Of a stretch of 11,457 nt of DNA, positions 1 to 6,437 are shown piece by piece. This DNA is from WVXT01 sp964403285 (GTDB lineage: Bacteria > UBA6262 > WVXT01). A program made the position numbers and the translations under genes. The stretch lies in assembly GCA_964403285.1 (NCBI GenBank), contig CAYOFG010000045.1:1-11457 (forward strand), written 5' to 3'. Each line of letters begins with the position of its first letter. Position 1 is the first letter of the stretch. The notes beneath the pieces were generated by a model that made no database searches, had not been told where the DNA came from, and saw only the letters and a program-made list of their open reading frames with translations.

Positions 1-1052
1 GGATTGGGATGCCAGGAGTGGGATTTCAACAGACACGGCGTAGAATGGTCACTGGTAATTACTATCACATCAAACTTAAGACCAAGAATTTCAGGAATAA
101 ATCTGTCCACTTCTTCGATCGCTTTCACTTTCTTCTCCCAGTTACCATCTTCACCAGAAGAGTCAGTCTTCTTGATATGCAGATAGAAGAAGTCGTATTT
201 CCCAAAATTTTCTTTAAGTGTGTTCAGCTCGTCCTCTATAGTCTCTCCTGTAGGAAGAATTTCCATTCCCACCAGTCGCGCCAGGCCTTTATACATCGGG
301 TAAGTGGCAATCGCTGCCGGAGTGAGCTTGAACAGTTCCCCCATAGAGGGAATCCGGGGAACCCGGGAAATTCCCCTTAAAAGCACTGTATTGGCTGGAT
401 GTTGATTTTTCAAAACCTCATCTGCTTTCTGGATAAAGCTATTTGCCACCTCTTCTGTTTTTTTAGCCTTAGGAGAAAGCGCCCGGGCAGGCTTTGCCTT
501 CTCTCCATTTTTCTCGGGGTCGGCATCGCTCACAGGACCGTTCAGTCCATCCCCGCGAAAAATAACCACAAAGCGGTGCTCCTTTCCTGGCTGGATGAGA
601 ACTTTCACCCCTTTTATCTTCTCTATATTTTTTCCCAAAAGACCACAAAGTTCGCTATTCTTCTCTGTGGAGATTCTTCCTGCGCGGCGGTCGACAATTA
701 TTCCTCGCTTATCCATAGTGGCGAAATTACCTCTGGCTGCCATATCCTTTTGAGTAAACTCTACACCTATGCCCAGCGCCTCCAGAACTCCCCGTCCAAT
801 AATATACTTTACAGGGTCATAGCCAAATAATGCCAGATGAGAAGGTCCACTTCCCGGGGTAATTCCATACCCAATAGCGTCAGTCAAGCCACAAATCGAG
901 CGAGAAGCAAGGTCGTCCAGATTGGGAGTTCTGGCTTTCTCCATTTCTGTTCCTCCATCCTGGGGCAAACCGCCGACCCCATCCAGAACCAGAAGTAGAA
1001 TCTTAGAATCTGTTTTAACAGAAATTTCCTTAAATATACTCTCAGAAACCAT
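1..1052 (-). CDS. apgM: 2,3-bisphosphoglycerate-independent phosphoglycerate mutase, archaeal type (3' end outside window)
   Basis: Cofactor-independent phosphoglycerate mutase interconverting 3- and 2-phosphoglycerate in glycolysis/gluconeogenesis, in the cytoplasm. I translated this frame by hand from the ATG at 1052; it is open to the window edge, giving 350 residues. The family is usually around 400 residues, so roughly 50 C-terminal residues are missing. Seen: the metal-binding start LLLVLDGVGGLP (residues about 19-30), EKARTPNLD (38-46), the TPGSGPSHLALFGYDP block (65-80) with the candidate phosphorylated serine Ser71, RGNFAT (107-112), and ITSDHSTPC (332-340) with late metal ligands. 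This is the ApgM branch of the alkaline phosphatase superfamily, not the longer GpmI. AAAGGAG lies 6 nt before the ATG (1059-1065). The gene starts 23 nt after the upstream CARDB gene stops, so it is probably co-transcribed. Confidence 0.93.
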   Translation of the reverse strand, partial: MVSESIFKEISVKTDSKILLLVLDGVGGLPQDGGTEMEKARTPNLDDLASRSICGLTDAIGYGITPGSGPSHLALFGYDPVKYIIGRGVLEALGIGVEFTQKDMAARGNFATMDKRGIIVDRRAGRISTEKNSELCGLLGKNIEKIKGVKVLIQPGKEHRFVVIFRGDGLNGPVSDADPEKNGEKAKPARALSPKAKKTEEVANSFIQKADEVLKNQHPANTVLLRGISRVPRIPSMGELFKLTPAAIATYPMYKGLARLVGMEILPTGETIEDELNTLKENFGKYDFFYLHIKKTDSSGEDGNWEKKVKAIEEVDRFIPEILGLKFDVIVITSDHSTPCLLKSHSWHPN

Positions 1053-1075
1053 TTCTGTCTCCTTTCAAAATAGTA

Positions 1076-3547
1076 TCATCTAACATAAAACTCCTTCTGT
1101 AAGTTCACCGCCCTCTCTGCCTCGTTTCTTAAAATACTGATTATCGATTTCAAAAGTTCTAACTGGATTCTTATCCCCTTTTTCCGCTCAGCCTCTCTTT
1201 TAAGGAAGGTAAATACAGATTCTTCCTTCTGGAAGTCCTGGTAAATATCGCTTCCCAATTTCTCTTCTGCTTCAAGAACTCTCAGAAGCTCATTCTTGGC
1301 ATCGGGATAAGGACGGACTCTTCCCTCCTCAACTGCTAAATTGTTAGCTTCCATCTGCCAATAACCTGCCGCTTCTTTTCCCAGAAGGGTAACTATGCCA
1401 CCCTCAGAGAAGATGGAGCGGCCGAGGTAGTCCCTTAAATTAGCGTACGCGCCTTCCAGCTTTTCCCCTTCCCGGGAAACCGATCCCCAATCCATTTTAT
1501 CTATATTTTCCATAACCTCTTTCAGGTTTTTGCCCACTTCTTGTAAATCTTTATCCTCGAGACTCTTGTCTGAAAATGAGAGGTTTTGTCTCTCTTCAAG
1601 AATAGATTTTAATGTAGCAAGAATTGTTTTACTCGTCTTCTTAGCCAGCTTGCCAAATTGTGCAGGAGGAGGATAGAAGAACTCTTCCAGGCTCTTTCCC
1701 AACGACTTATAAACGGATGCTTTCTTCCTACCTTCCTTCTCCAGAAGATTCAGTCTTTCTTTATCTAATTCATCAATTGGCTCAGAAGAAAGGACGGTTA
1801 GAGTACCTCTATATGGATTTACTATTCCCTTACCACTGGGATTAACAAATAAGACCCTTACAGGATATTCTCCTCCCTCATCCACTTTCCAGTGGAAGGA
1901 GAATGTGACTTCCTTTCCCGGAGGTATGCGCTTGCTGATTTCCTTCTCTTCAGAGCCAACGGAAAAAACTACTTTATACCCCACCATCTCTCCCTCATCC
2001 CATAGCCGAGCTGCGCCTTGCCCATCATTTCTCACCACCAGGGAGACTACCACAATATCTCCTTCTGTAGCCGGACTGGGAGTCCAATTGTCCTTAACAC
2101 AGACAAGTTTGGGCGAAGGCGATACCTTAATCGGTTCCTCATCAGTCCACAAAAGAGGTTCCATATCCTTTGCCACCGCGTAGAAAGAAGAGAATTCCAG
2201 GAGATGTTCACCTTCTTCAGCCTCCCAGGTCAACCCAAAATCCCTTTTTTCTCCAGTCCCTATCTCATCATCAAATTCAACTCGCTTCTTTATCCCATCT
2301 ACAGACAAAATTGCCTTATACCCTACCTCGCTCCCTTCATTCCAGGGGGTAATAGGATTTACTCCAATATTTTCTATTCTCGCTAAAATAGTTACAATGT
2401 CTCCACTTTGGGGGTCAGTAGGCTTCCAGGAGAGAATAACGGGCACAAGATTTATTCCCGTATCTATAGTCAGAGGCAAGTCAGCCTTGGTCAAAAATTC
2501 CCTTCGGTCAAACTCGTAGGAAGCCGAGACTTTCAAATAGTGGGACCCCCTTTCCGCCCTCCAGGTGAACTGTAGATTCCGAGATTTTCCCGGCAAAATC
2601 GTAGGTCCTTCCATAATCGAACCCTTGAGCTTCCCGTCTACATATAGGAATAGACGGTACTTCTCGCAAGGAAGATCGCCCTTGTTTTCCAGATTTACCA
2701 ATATCTCCACGTCCTCTCCCATACATGGGGAGGGAGGAGAAAGAGAGAGTTCAATAGAGAGATCAGGCCTCGACTCGCCAATTCTGAGATCGAGAAAGAC
2801 CTCTTCAGCTTTCACTACTTCCAGTACTTTTCCACTGCCAATAACTCTCGGTAGAATCTGGGGATAGACCAACCAATTTCCATCTTCAACTAGCCACTCC
2901 ACAGGGCCCAAGCTTATATTATGTGCTTTTGGGCCAATTCTGGGATTCTCTCCCAACTCGAGGAAGATAACTTTTTCTTCTTCCTCCTTAGCCATTAACT
3001 GGAGCCTTGCGACAAAATCGCCCGGTAAGATAACTTTTTCCGAATCGTTGCTTACAAAGAGGAAGAATTTTACCTTATCGCCGACTCCCAGTCTTCTTGT
3101 AGTATCTATTTCCAGACTGTTTATTTTCAGAACAGGTTTTACTCCTTCTACGAATATCTTGTAATAGACCCTTTCTCCCACACCTGTGGCTGTTCCCAGG
3201 GATGCACCTATTGAATGGAGACCAGTAGTCGGTTTCTCCCATAAGTAGTCAATAAATGGAGTATATCTGATATCCGAAATGGGGAAAGTACGCACAGGTA
3301 AATCATCCACATAGAAAATCAAAAGGAATTTATCTCTGAATTCTGGCACCATTTCTTCTGCTTTCAGGTAGACTCTGATGCGGAGAGGATCTTCATCGTT
3401 CATAACCTCAACTAATTTGCCTTTCTGAAAAAACTCAATTTTAGTTATCTTAACTTTATCCAGTAACTGCTCCCCCGAGCAATCGGGAAGTGGGGAGAGG
3501 AGTAAATATATAGTCACTAAAAAAAGGAAAAACTTGCGGGTCGCCAT
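1076..3547 (-). CDS. Secreted CARDB-repeat protein with helical C-terminal region
   Basis: 823 residues from the ATG at 3547. A signal peptide is clear: MATRKFF, then a hydrophobic run (residues about 6-20) and SPLPDCSG. Residues 30-255 look beta-rich and I recognise no family. Three CARDB-like Ig-fold repeats follow at about 260-362, 366-475 and 480-585. Repeats 2 and 3 are clearly duplicated, sharing W(N/D)EGxxVGYKxxxSVxG and a later tWxxxEGeh pattern. Residues 590-823 are charged and mostly helical, with probable coiled coil and no visible enzyme motif. CARDB domains are adhesion or structural modules, often found in archaeal and candidate-phylum surface proteins. I infer an exported structural or assembly protein in the periplasm or cell surface; the function is unknown. 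It sits between htpX (48 nt upstream) and apgM (23 nt downstream), likely in one transcript. A GTG six codons upstream is the less likely start. Confidence 0.85.
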   Translation of the reverse strand: MATRKFFLFLVTIYLLLSPLPDCSGEQLLDKVKITKIEFFQKGKLVEVMNDEDPLRIRVYLKAEEMVPEFRDKFLLIFYVDDLPVRTFPISDIRYTPFIDYLWEKPTTGLHSIGASLGTATGVGERVYYKIFVEGVKPVLKINSLEIDTTRRLGVGDKVKFFLFVSNDSEKVILPGDFVARLQLMAKEEEEKVIFLELGENPRIGPKAHNISLGPVEWLVEDGNWLVYPQILPRVIGSGKVLEVVKAEEVFLDLRIGESRPDLSIELSLSPPSPCMGEDVEILVNLENKGDLPCEKYRLFLYVDGKLKGSIMEGPTILPGKSRNLQFTWRAERGSHYLKVSASYEFDRREFLTKADLPLTIDTGINLVPVILSWKPTDPQSGDIVTILARIENIGVNPITPWNEGSEVGYKAILSVDGIKKRVEFDDEIGTGEKRDFGLTWEAEEGEHLLEFSSFYAVAKDMEPLLWTDEEPIKVSPSPKLVCVKDNWTPSPATEGDIVVVSLVVRNDGQGAARLWDEGEMVGYKVVFSVGSEEKEISKRIPPGKEVTFSFHWKVDEGGEYPVRVLFVNPSGKGIVNPYRGTLTVLSSEPIDELDKERLNLLEKEGRKKASVYKSLGKSLEEFFYPPPAQFGKLAKKTSKTILATLKSILEERQNLSFSDKSLEDKDLQEVGKNLKEVMENIDKMDWGSVSREGEKLEGAYANLRDYLGRSIFSEGGIVTLLGKEAAGYWQMEANNLAVEEGRVRPYPDAKNELLRVLEAEEKLGSDIYQDFQKEESVFTFLKREAERKKGIRIQLELLKSIISILRNEAERAVNLQKEFYVR

Positions 3548-3554
3548 TGATAAT

Positions 3555-3560
3555 TCCTTT
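3555..3560 (-). promoter_or_regulatory. Ribosome binding site deciding the CARDB protein start
   Basis: AAAGGA lies 7 nt before the ATG at 3547. The in-frame GTG at 3565 lies upstream of this motif and has no clear Shine-Dalgarno of its own. The ATG start also puts the signal peptide directly at the N-terminus. Confidence 0.6.
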
Positions 3561-3595
3561 AACACAGCATCGGAACAGAGAGTTTTGCTCTTTCC

Positions 3596-4438
3596 TTAAG
3601 CCATTTTCTCTAATCTCTCAATTCTTTTCTGGGTGGGAGGATGGGTGGAGAAGAGAACTGCAAGCCCTCTGCCTCTCAAAGGATTGACAGTAAACATGTG
3701 CGCAGTAGCCTGGTGGGCGGGTAATCTCCTCTGGCTTGCACTGGCTTCCAGTTTCCTTAGTGCTCTGGCTAAACCGAGAGGATTGCCCGTTACCAGTCCA
3801 CTTCCCCTGTCGGCCAGGTATTCGCGCGAGCGAGAAATCGCCATCTGAATTATCATCGCAGCCAACGGTGCTACAATTGCAGCAACCAGAAGCCCCAGCA
3901 CACCTCCTTTTCTATCTTCCCGGGAACCGTAACCTCCAAAGATTGCCGCCCAGCGGGCAAAGGAGGCGAGAATCATTACGGCTCCAGCAATAGTGGCTGC
4001 TACAGTTTGAATCAGGATGTCCCTATTTTTCACGTGCGCCAGCTCATGCCCGATTACTCCTGCCAACTCTTCCTCATCCAGAACCTGCAATATACCTTCA
4101 GTTACTGCCACTGCAGCGTGCTGGGGATTTCTCCCGGTGGCAAAGGCATTGGAGGAGGGATGGGGAATAATGTATAGTCTGGGCATGGGCAATCCGGATT
4201 TCTGGGTAAGAGCCCTCACATTGCGATAAAGCTCGGGCATATCGGCCTCCGTTAAAGGCCGGGCCCTATACATAGCTAAGACTATCTTATCAGAATACCA
4301 GTAGCTTACGAAGTTGATCCCTGCTGCAATTATGAAGGCAAAAATCATACCCTGCCTTCCACCGATAAGGTTACCCACCCAGATCAAGACTAAAGTCAGG
4401 GCTAACATTAGAATAAAGGTTTTCATTTGATTCAACAT
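3596..4438 (-). CDS. htpX: HtpX-type membrane zinc metalloprotease (M48B)
   Basis: Membrane-bound zinc endopeptidase of the HtpX group, involved in quality control of inner-membrane proteins. From the ATG at 4438 it has 280 residues, normal for the family. Two N-terminal membrane segments (about 6-24 and 31-48) precede the catalytic domain. The zinc site is GHELAHVKNRD with His131, Glu132 and His135, and the third ligand is Glu207 in SREYLADRGS. Two further hydrophobic segments lie at about 142-165 and 178-200. The C-terminal FSTHPPTQKRIERL (263-276) is characteristic of HtpX. An in-frame TTG 17 codons upstream is rejected: the ATG has AGGGGGTGG 5 nt before it, and the TTG would lie in the -35 region of the promoter. 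It is the first gene of the htpX-CARDB-apgM run. Confidence 0.95.
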   Translation of the reverse strand: MLNQMKTFILMLALTLVLIWVGNLIGGRQGMIFAFIIAAGINFVSYWYSDKIVLAMYRARPLTEADMPELYRNVRALTQKSGLPMPRLYIIPHPSSNAFATGRNPQHAAVAVTEGILQVLDEEELAGVIGHELAHVKNRDILIQTVAATIAGAVMILASFARWAAIFGGYGSREDRKGGVLGLLVAAIVAPLAAMIIQMAISRSREYLADRGSGLVTGNPLGLARALRKLEASASQRRLPAHQATAHMFTVNPLRGRGLAVLFSTHPPTQKRIERLEKMA

Positions 4439-4459
4439 ATTTACCACCCCCTGCAAAAT

Positions 4460-4489
4460 ATTATAATAAATATTATCAAGCTTCTGCAA
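4460..4489 (-). promoter_or_regulatory. Sigma70-type promoter for htpX
   Basis: On the minus strand, TTGCAG (4484-4489), an 18-bp AT-rich spacer, then a perfect TATAAT (4460-4465). The predicted start of transcription, about 4453, leaves a short leader of roughly 15 nt carrying the AGGGGGTGG ribosome binding site. No other convincing promoter was seen between htpX and apgM. Confidence 0.6.
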
Positions 4490-4505
4490 GCCATTTTTAG
4501 AAGCC

Positions 4506-4535
4506 TCTAAAAACCAAACGCAGACTAAAGTCTGC
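4506..4535 (-). terminator. Possible terminator of the MBL/acylphosphatase transcript, overlapping a REP-like unit
   Basis: Read on the minus strand, the 7-bp hairpin at 4520-4535 (GCAGACT/AGTCTGC) is followed by a T-rich stretch, GTTTGGTTTTT. This is 40-70 nt after the stop of the MBL gene and just before the htpX promoter, a sensible place for a terminator. The same hairpin belongs to the repeat family described separately, so termination may be incidental. Confidence 0.35.
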
Positions 4536-4541
4536 TACTCC
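4520..4541 (-). repeat. REP-like palindrome unit A
   Basis: Read on the minus strand: GGAGTA (4536-4541), then the palindrome GCAGACTTTAGTCTGC with a 7-bp stem. It shares the GGAGTAGCAGA head with the unit at 6106-6128, 1.6 kb away. Non-coding, between MBL and htpX. Confidence 0.6.
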
Positions 4542-4550
4542 TTTCTAAAC

Positions 4551-4573
4551 GCTCCGATGAATCGGAGCTATTC
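4551..4573 (-). repeat. REP-like palindrome unit B (degenerate head)
   Basis: Palindrome GCTCCGATGAATCGGAGC (4551-4568) with an 8-bp stem. On the minus strand it is preceded by GAATA, a weaker version of the GGAGTA head seen in unit A. The CCGAT/ATCGG core recurs in the palindromes at 6152-6170 and 11362-11379. It lies 2 nt beyond the MBL stop codon. Confidence 0.5.
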
Positions 4574-4575
4574 TA

Positions 4576-5367
4576 TCAGGAGGAAACTTCCATCTTGTCC
4601 GTGTCGAAGACCATTCCATCCTTTGCCACTACTACCTTAACTCCTGTAGAATCCTCGATGGACTTAGCCTGCTTCCAGGGATTGGCTCTCAGGAGAGTCA
4701 TTCCAAAATGGGTGAGGATAGCCACCCTGGGCTTACATTCCATAAGAATCCTTTTAACATCTTCCATACAGAGATGGTCCAGATTGCTCGGTTGAAGCCT
4801 TACCACATTGACAATTAGAAGGTCACTTCTATAGTGGGCGGTTAGCCGGGGAAAGAAGCGAGTATCGGAAAGATAGGAGATTTCACGTTTAGAAGTATGA
4901 AAATTGAAGCCGTAAGTTTCTACATTACCATGGATATGTTTTACCGGAGGTTCAAAGGATATGTTGCCTATCCTGTATTTTTTCCCAACTTTTAGTACCT
5001 CTACTTTATCCAAATAATTTCTAACATATCTGAATATAACGGGATCCTCCTGGAAAGCGTCTCCAGGAGCAAATACAGCTCCTTTTTTGGCAAAACCTCC
5101 TTCGGTCATTGCCTCTATCATAACATTTATGTCTGCTGAATGGTCGAGATGTCTGTGGGAAAGGATAATCCCTTCCAGACTTTTTGGTTTAAGACCTTTC
5201 TCTAAAGACCTGATGAGAGCACCCGGGCCAGGGTCCAAGAGAAATTCCGTTCCATCAATAGAGAACCATATCCCGCCAGAAGCTCTAATCTGTTTAAACA
5301 CTACGACCCTTGCTCCGCCTGTTCCCAAAAATATTATCCGATTGGGCTTGCCTTTTCTTTTCTTCAA
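4576..5367 (-). CDS. Metallo-beta-lactamase-fold hydrolase
   Basis: 263-residue MBL-superfamily metal-dependent hydrolase. It begins with the beta-strand IIFLGTGGAR typical of RNase Z/PhnP-like members and has LLDPGPG (43-49). The signature SHRHLDHSADI (70-80) gives His71, His73, Asp75 and His76. Later candidate ligands are His144/His146 in VKHIHG, Asp168 in YLSDTR and His220 in ILTHFGM. No RNase Z exosite arm or other substrate-specific insertion can be recognised, so the substrate is not assigned; a phosphodiester is a reasonable guess. The start is TTG at 5367, supported by AGGAG 5 nt upstream (5373-5377) and the absence of another early start. It begins 8 nt after the acylphosphatase stop, so the two are surely co-transcribed. 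No signal peptide, so cytoplasmic. Confidence 0.88.
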   Translation of the reverse strand: MKKRKGKPNRIIFLGTGGARVVVFKQIRASGGIWFSIDGTEFLLDPGPGALIRSLEKGLKPKSLEGIILSHRHLDHSADINVMIEAMTEGGFAKKGAVFAPGDAFQEDPVIFRYVRNYLDKVEVLKVGKKYRIGNISFEPPVKHIHGNVETYGFNFHTSKREISYLSDTRFFPRLTAHYRSDLLIVNVVRLQPSNLDHLCMEDVKRILMECKPRVAILTHFGMTLLRANPWKQAKSIEDSTGVKVVVAKDGMVFDTDKMEVSS

Positions 5368-5375
5368 ATCTTCTC

Positions 5376-5663
5376 CTAAAAATACCTGACTGAGAAAGTG
5401 TCAAATTCTCCGCTATACTCTTCCCATTCAACTTGAACGTCTCTAACTTCTGCCTCAGCAGGACCTTGATGGCACCACTGGATAATTCTTTCCACAGCCT
5501 GTTTATCCCCTTCAAAGACAGCTTCCACCCGACCATCCGGGCAATTCCTTACCCACCCTTTCACTCCCCAGCTCATTGCTCTATCACGAGTATAACTGCG
5601 GAAGAAGACTCCCTGAACAAATCCCTCTATCCACACATGGGCTCTAACCTTGGACACAGACAA
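5376..5663 (-). CDS. acyP: Acylphosphatase
   Basis: Small cytoplasmic enzyme hydrolysing the carboxyl-phosphate bond of acyl phosphates. 95 residues, a normal length. The two family signatures are present: GFVQGVFFRSYTRDRA (14-29), with the phosphate-binding loop and catalytic Arg22, and GWVRNCPDGRVEAVFEG (36-52), with catalytic Asn40. The start is uncertain. TTG at 5663 has GGGAG 6 nt upstream, while GTG at 5657, two codons in, has AGGTG 7 nt upstream; the two proteins differ by two residues only. It lies 36 nt after the Lys/Glu-rich gene and 8 nt before the MBL gene, in the middle of a three-gene operon. The pathway link to its neighbours is not evident. Confidence 0.93.
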   Translation of the reverse strand: MSVSKVRAHVWIEGFVQGVFFRSYTRDRAMSWGVKGWVRNCPDGRVEAVFEGDKQAVERIIQWCHQGPAEAEVRDVQVEWEEYSGEFDTFSVRYF

Positions 5664-5699
5664 TCACCTCTCCCATCATGCGTAGTCCATAAAGAATCT

Positions 5700-6074
5700 T
5701 TATTTCATCTCCTCTGCTTTCTTCTTCTGGAGTAGCTCTTCCTTCCTCTGGAGAAGATGTTGAGCATACTTTGAAGAAGTCCCACCCATAGTAGTTTCAA
5801 CAGATTTCAGTTTCTCTTCCACTTCATCTAAGGTAAGTTTCTTCATCTTCTTTCTTTTCTTACCCTCAGGAGGAGCCTCTTCTTTCTTCTCCTCAGTTGC
5901 TTTAGCCTTTTCTGGCGGAGCTTGTTTCTTCTCCTCAGATACTTTCTTAGTCTCCTTTGGCATTGCCTTTTTCTTTTCCTCAGCTACTTTTTTAGCCTCT
6001 TCTTGCGGCACCTCTTTCTTTTCCTCGGTTTCTTTAGCCTCTTCTTGTGGGATTTCCTTCTTCTCTTCGTCCAT
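5700..6074 (-). CDS. Lys/Glu-rich tandem-repeat protein with conserved-looking C-terminal segment
   Basis: 124 residues, not recognised. Residues 2-72 are five imperfect 14-15-residue repeats of the form (T/A/S)EEKKxxxPxExxKx, for example TEEKKEVPQEEAKKV and SEEKKQAPPEKAKA. This part is very highly charged and probably disordered or extended helix. After a basic bridge (RKKMKK, 73-78) comes a different segment, LTLDEVEEKLKSVETTMGG then TSSKYAQHLLQRKEELLQKK (80-118), which looks like a small helical domain. No signal peptide or membrane segment. The start is strongly supported by AAGGAGGT 7 nt before the ATG (6082-6089), one of the best ribosome binding sites in the window, suggesting good expression. 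It is the first gene of the operon with acyP and the MBL hydrolase. A nucleic-acid or ribosome-associated role is possible for such composition but is only a guess. Confidence 0.75.
   Translation of the reverse strand: MDEEKKEIPQEEAKETEEKKEVPQEEAKKVAEEKKKAMPKETKKVSEEKKQAPPEKAKATEEKKEEAPPEGKKRKKMKKLTLDEVEEKLKSVETTMGGTSSKYAQHLLQRKEELLQKKKAEEMK
5859..6071 (-). repeat. Coding tandem repeat, five units of about 42-45 nt
   Basis: The N-terminal half of the Lys/Glu-rich protein is built from five degenerate copies of one 14-15-codon unit starting at EEKK. Copies 1 and 2 (DEEKKEIPQEEAKE and TEEKKEVPQEEAKKV) are closest; later copies have drifted to PPEKAK and APPEGK. Units change in whole codons, so the frame is kept. 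Confidence 0.7.
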
Positions 6075-6105
6075 TCTATCGACCTCCTTGCTTTTTTAAA
6101 CTGAC

Positions 6106-6128
6106 GCAGAGCTTCGCTCTGCTACTCC
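6106..6128 (-). repeat. REP-like palindrome unit C
   Basis: On the minus strand: GGAGTA followed by the palindrome GCAGAGCGAAGCTCTGC, a 7-bp stem. It shares head and first bases with unit A at 4520-4541. It lies in the leader of the Lys/Glu-rich operon, 32 nt before the start codon. Confidence 0.6.
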
Positions 6129-6146
6129 TGACATTGATAACTTGTT

Positions 6147-6205
6147 GGAGTCCCCCGATGACATCGGGGGTTCCACTTATGTGCCCTCCCTTTCGGGAGG
6201 ACTCC
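6147..6205. repeat. REPIN-like inverted pair of palindromes, units D and E
   Basis: A 59-bp block with perfect 7-bp terminal inverted repeats, GGAGTCC (6147-6153) and GGACTCC (6199-6205). Inside are two different hairpins, CCCCCGATGACATCGGGGG (6152-6170, 8-bp stem) and CCTCCCTTTCGGGAGG (6185-6200, 6-bp stem), separated by 14 nt. The two units carry their GGAGT head on opposite strands, as in a REP doublet. It lies in the leader of the Lys/Glu-rich operon. Confidence 0.6.
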
Positions 6206-6214
6206 AGACCTTTA

Positions 6215-6231
6215 TGACGCGGAGCTTCGCG
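6215..6231. repeat. Degenerate copy related to unit C
   Basis: TGACGCGGAGCTTCGC at 6215-6230 matches TGACGCAGAGCTTCGC at 6103-6118 in 15 of 16 positions. The right arm then diverges, leaving a short CGCG/CGCG hairpin (6218-6231) and no ACTCC tail. Probably a decayed or truncated copy. Confidence 0.5.
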
Positions 6232-6255
6232 ATCGAAAAAATGACTCTGATCCCT

Positions 6256-6284
6256 TTTATACCAAATAATTACCAAAATTTCAA
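6256..6284 (-). promoter_or_regulatory. Sigma70-type promoter for the Lys/Glu-rich protein-acyP-MBL operon
   Basis: On the minus strand: TTGAAA (6279-6284), a 17-bp spacer, TATAAA (6256-6261). Transcription would start near 6249, giving a leader of about 175 nt that contains the REP-like units D/E and C before the strong ribosome binding site at 6082-6089. It is divergent from the DUF72 promoter, with -35 boxes 13 bp apart. Confidence 0.6.
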
Positions 6285-6297
6285 GAACCATAACCAC

Positions 6298-6326
6298 TTG
6301 ACTCGGGAGAGATACTCGTATATAAT
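6298..6326 (+). promoter_or_regulatory. Sigma70-type promoter of the truncated DUF72 gene
   Basis: TTGACT (6298-6303), a 17-bp spacer and perfect TATAAT (6321-6326), with AAGGAG (6337-6342) 7 nt before the ATG at 6350. The promoter is intact although its gene is cut. Its transcript would run antisense through the end of tnpB and the element's right end. Confidence 0.65.
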
Positions 6327-6349
6327 GGAAAACTGGAAGGAGAAAGCGG

Positions 6350-6437
6350 ATGGCAATCAAGACATTTATTGGTACAAGCGGGTATAACTATCTTCACTGG
6401 TCAAACGGTGTCTTTTACCCTGAAGGTCTTCCACAAA
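6350..6437 (+). pseudogene. DUF72 family protein, N-terminal remnant cut by the TnpB element
   Basis: The first 29 codons read MAIKTFIGTSGYNYLHW, then FYPEGLPQ near the end. This is the characteristic N-terminus of DUF72 (YecE-like, TIM-barrel) proteins, which normally run to about 240-300 residues. Family similarity stops exactly after the GLPQ codons, where the mobile element's right end begins. The remaining frame continues to 6745 but that part is only the opposite strand of tnpB. Promoter and ribosome binding site are intact, so this was a functional gene until recently. The missing C-terminal part is not elsewhere in the window. DUF72 function is not firmly established. Confidence 0.8.

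Noticed and set aside
399..830. 143-residue plus-strand frame
   Set aside because: It is antisense to apgM, whose hand translation gives uninterrupted, recognisable family motifs through the same bases.
3475..3490. Lipoprotein signal (LPDC) in the CARDB protein
   Set aside because: Asp before the cysteine does not fit a lipobox; an ordinary signal peptide is more likely.
3548..3565. GTG start adding six residues to the CARDB protein
   Set aside because: AAAGGA at 3555-3560 is correctly spaced for the ATG at 3547, and the signal peptide begins there.
4439..4489. TTG start extending HtpX by 17 residues
   Set aside because: The extension overlaps the likely promoter, lacks family similarity, and the ATG at 4438 has its own ribosome binding site.
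6076..6360. 94-residue minus-strand frame upstream of the Lys/Glu-rich gene
   Set aside because: It covers the promoter region and the REP-like palindromes, has no recognisable domain, and its composition is that of non-coding DNA.
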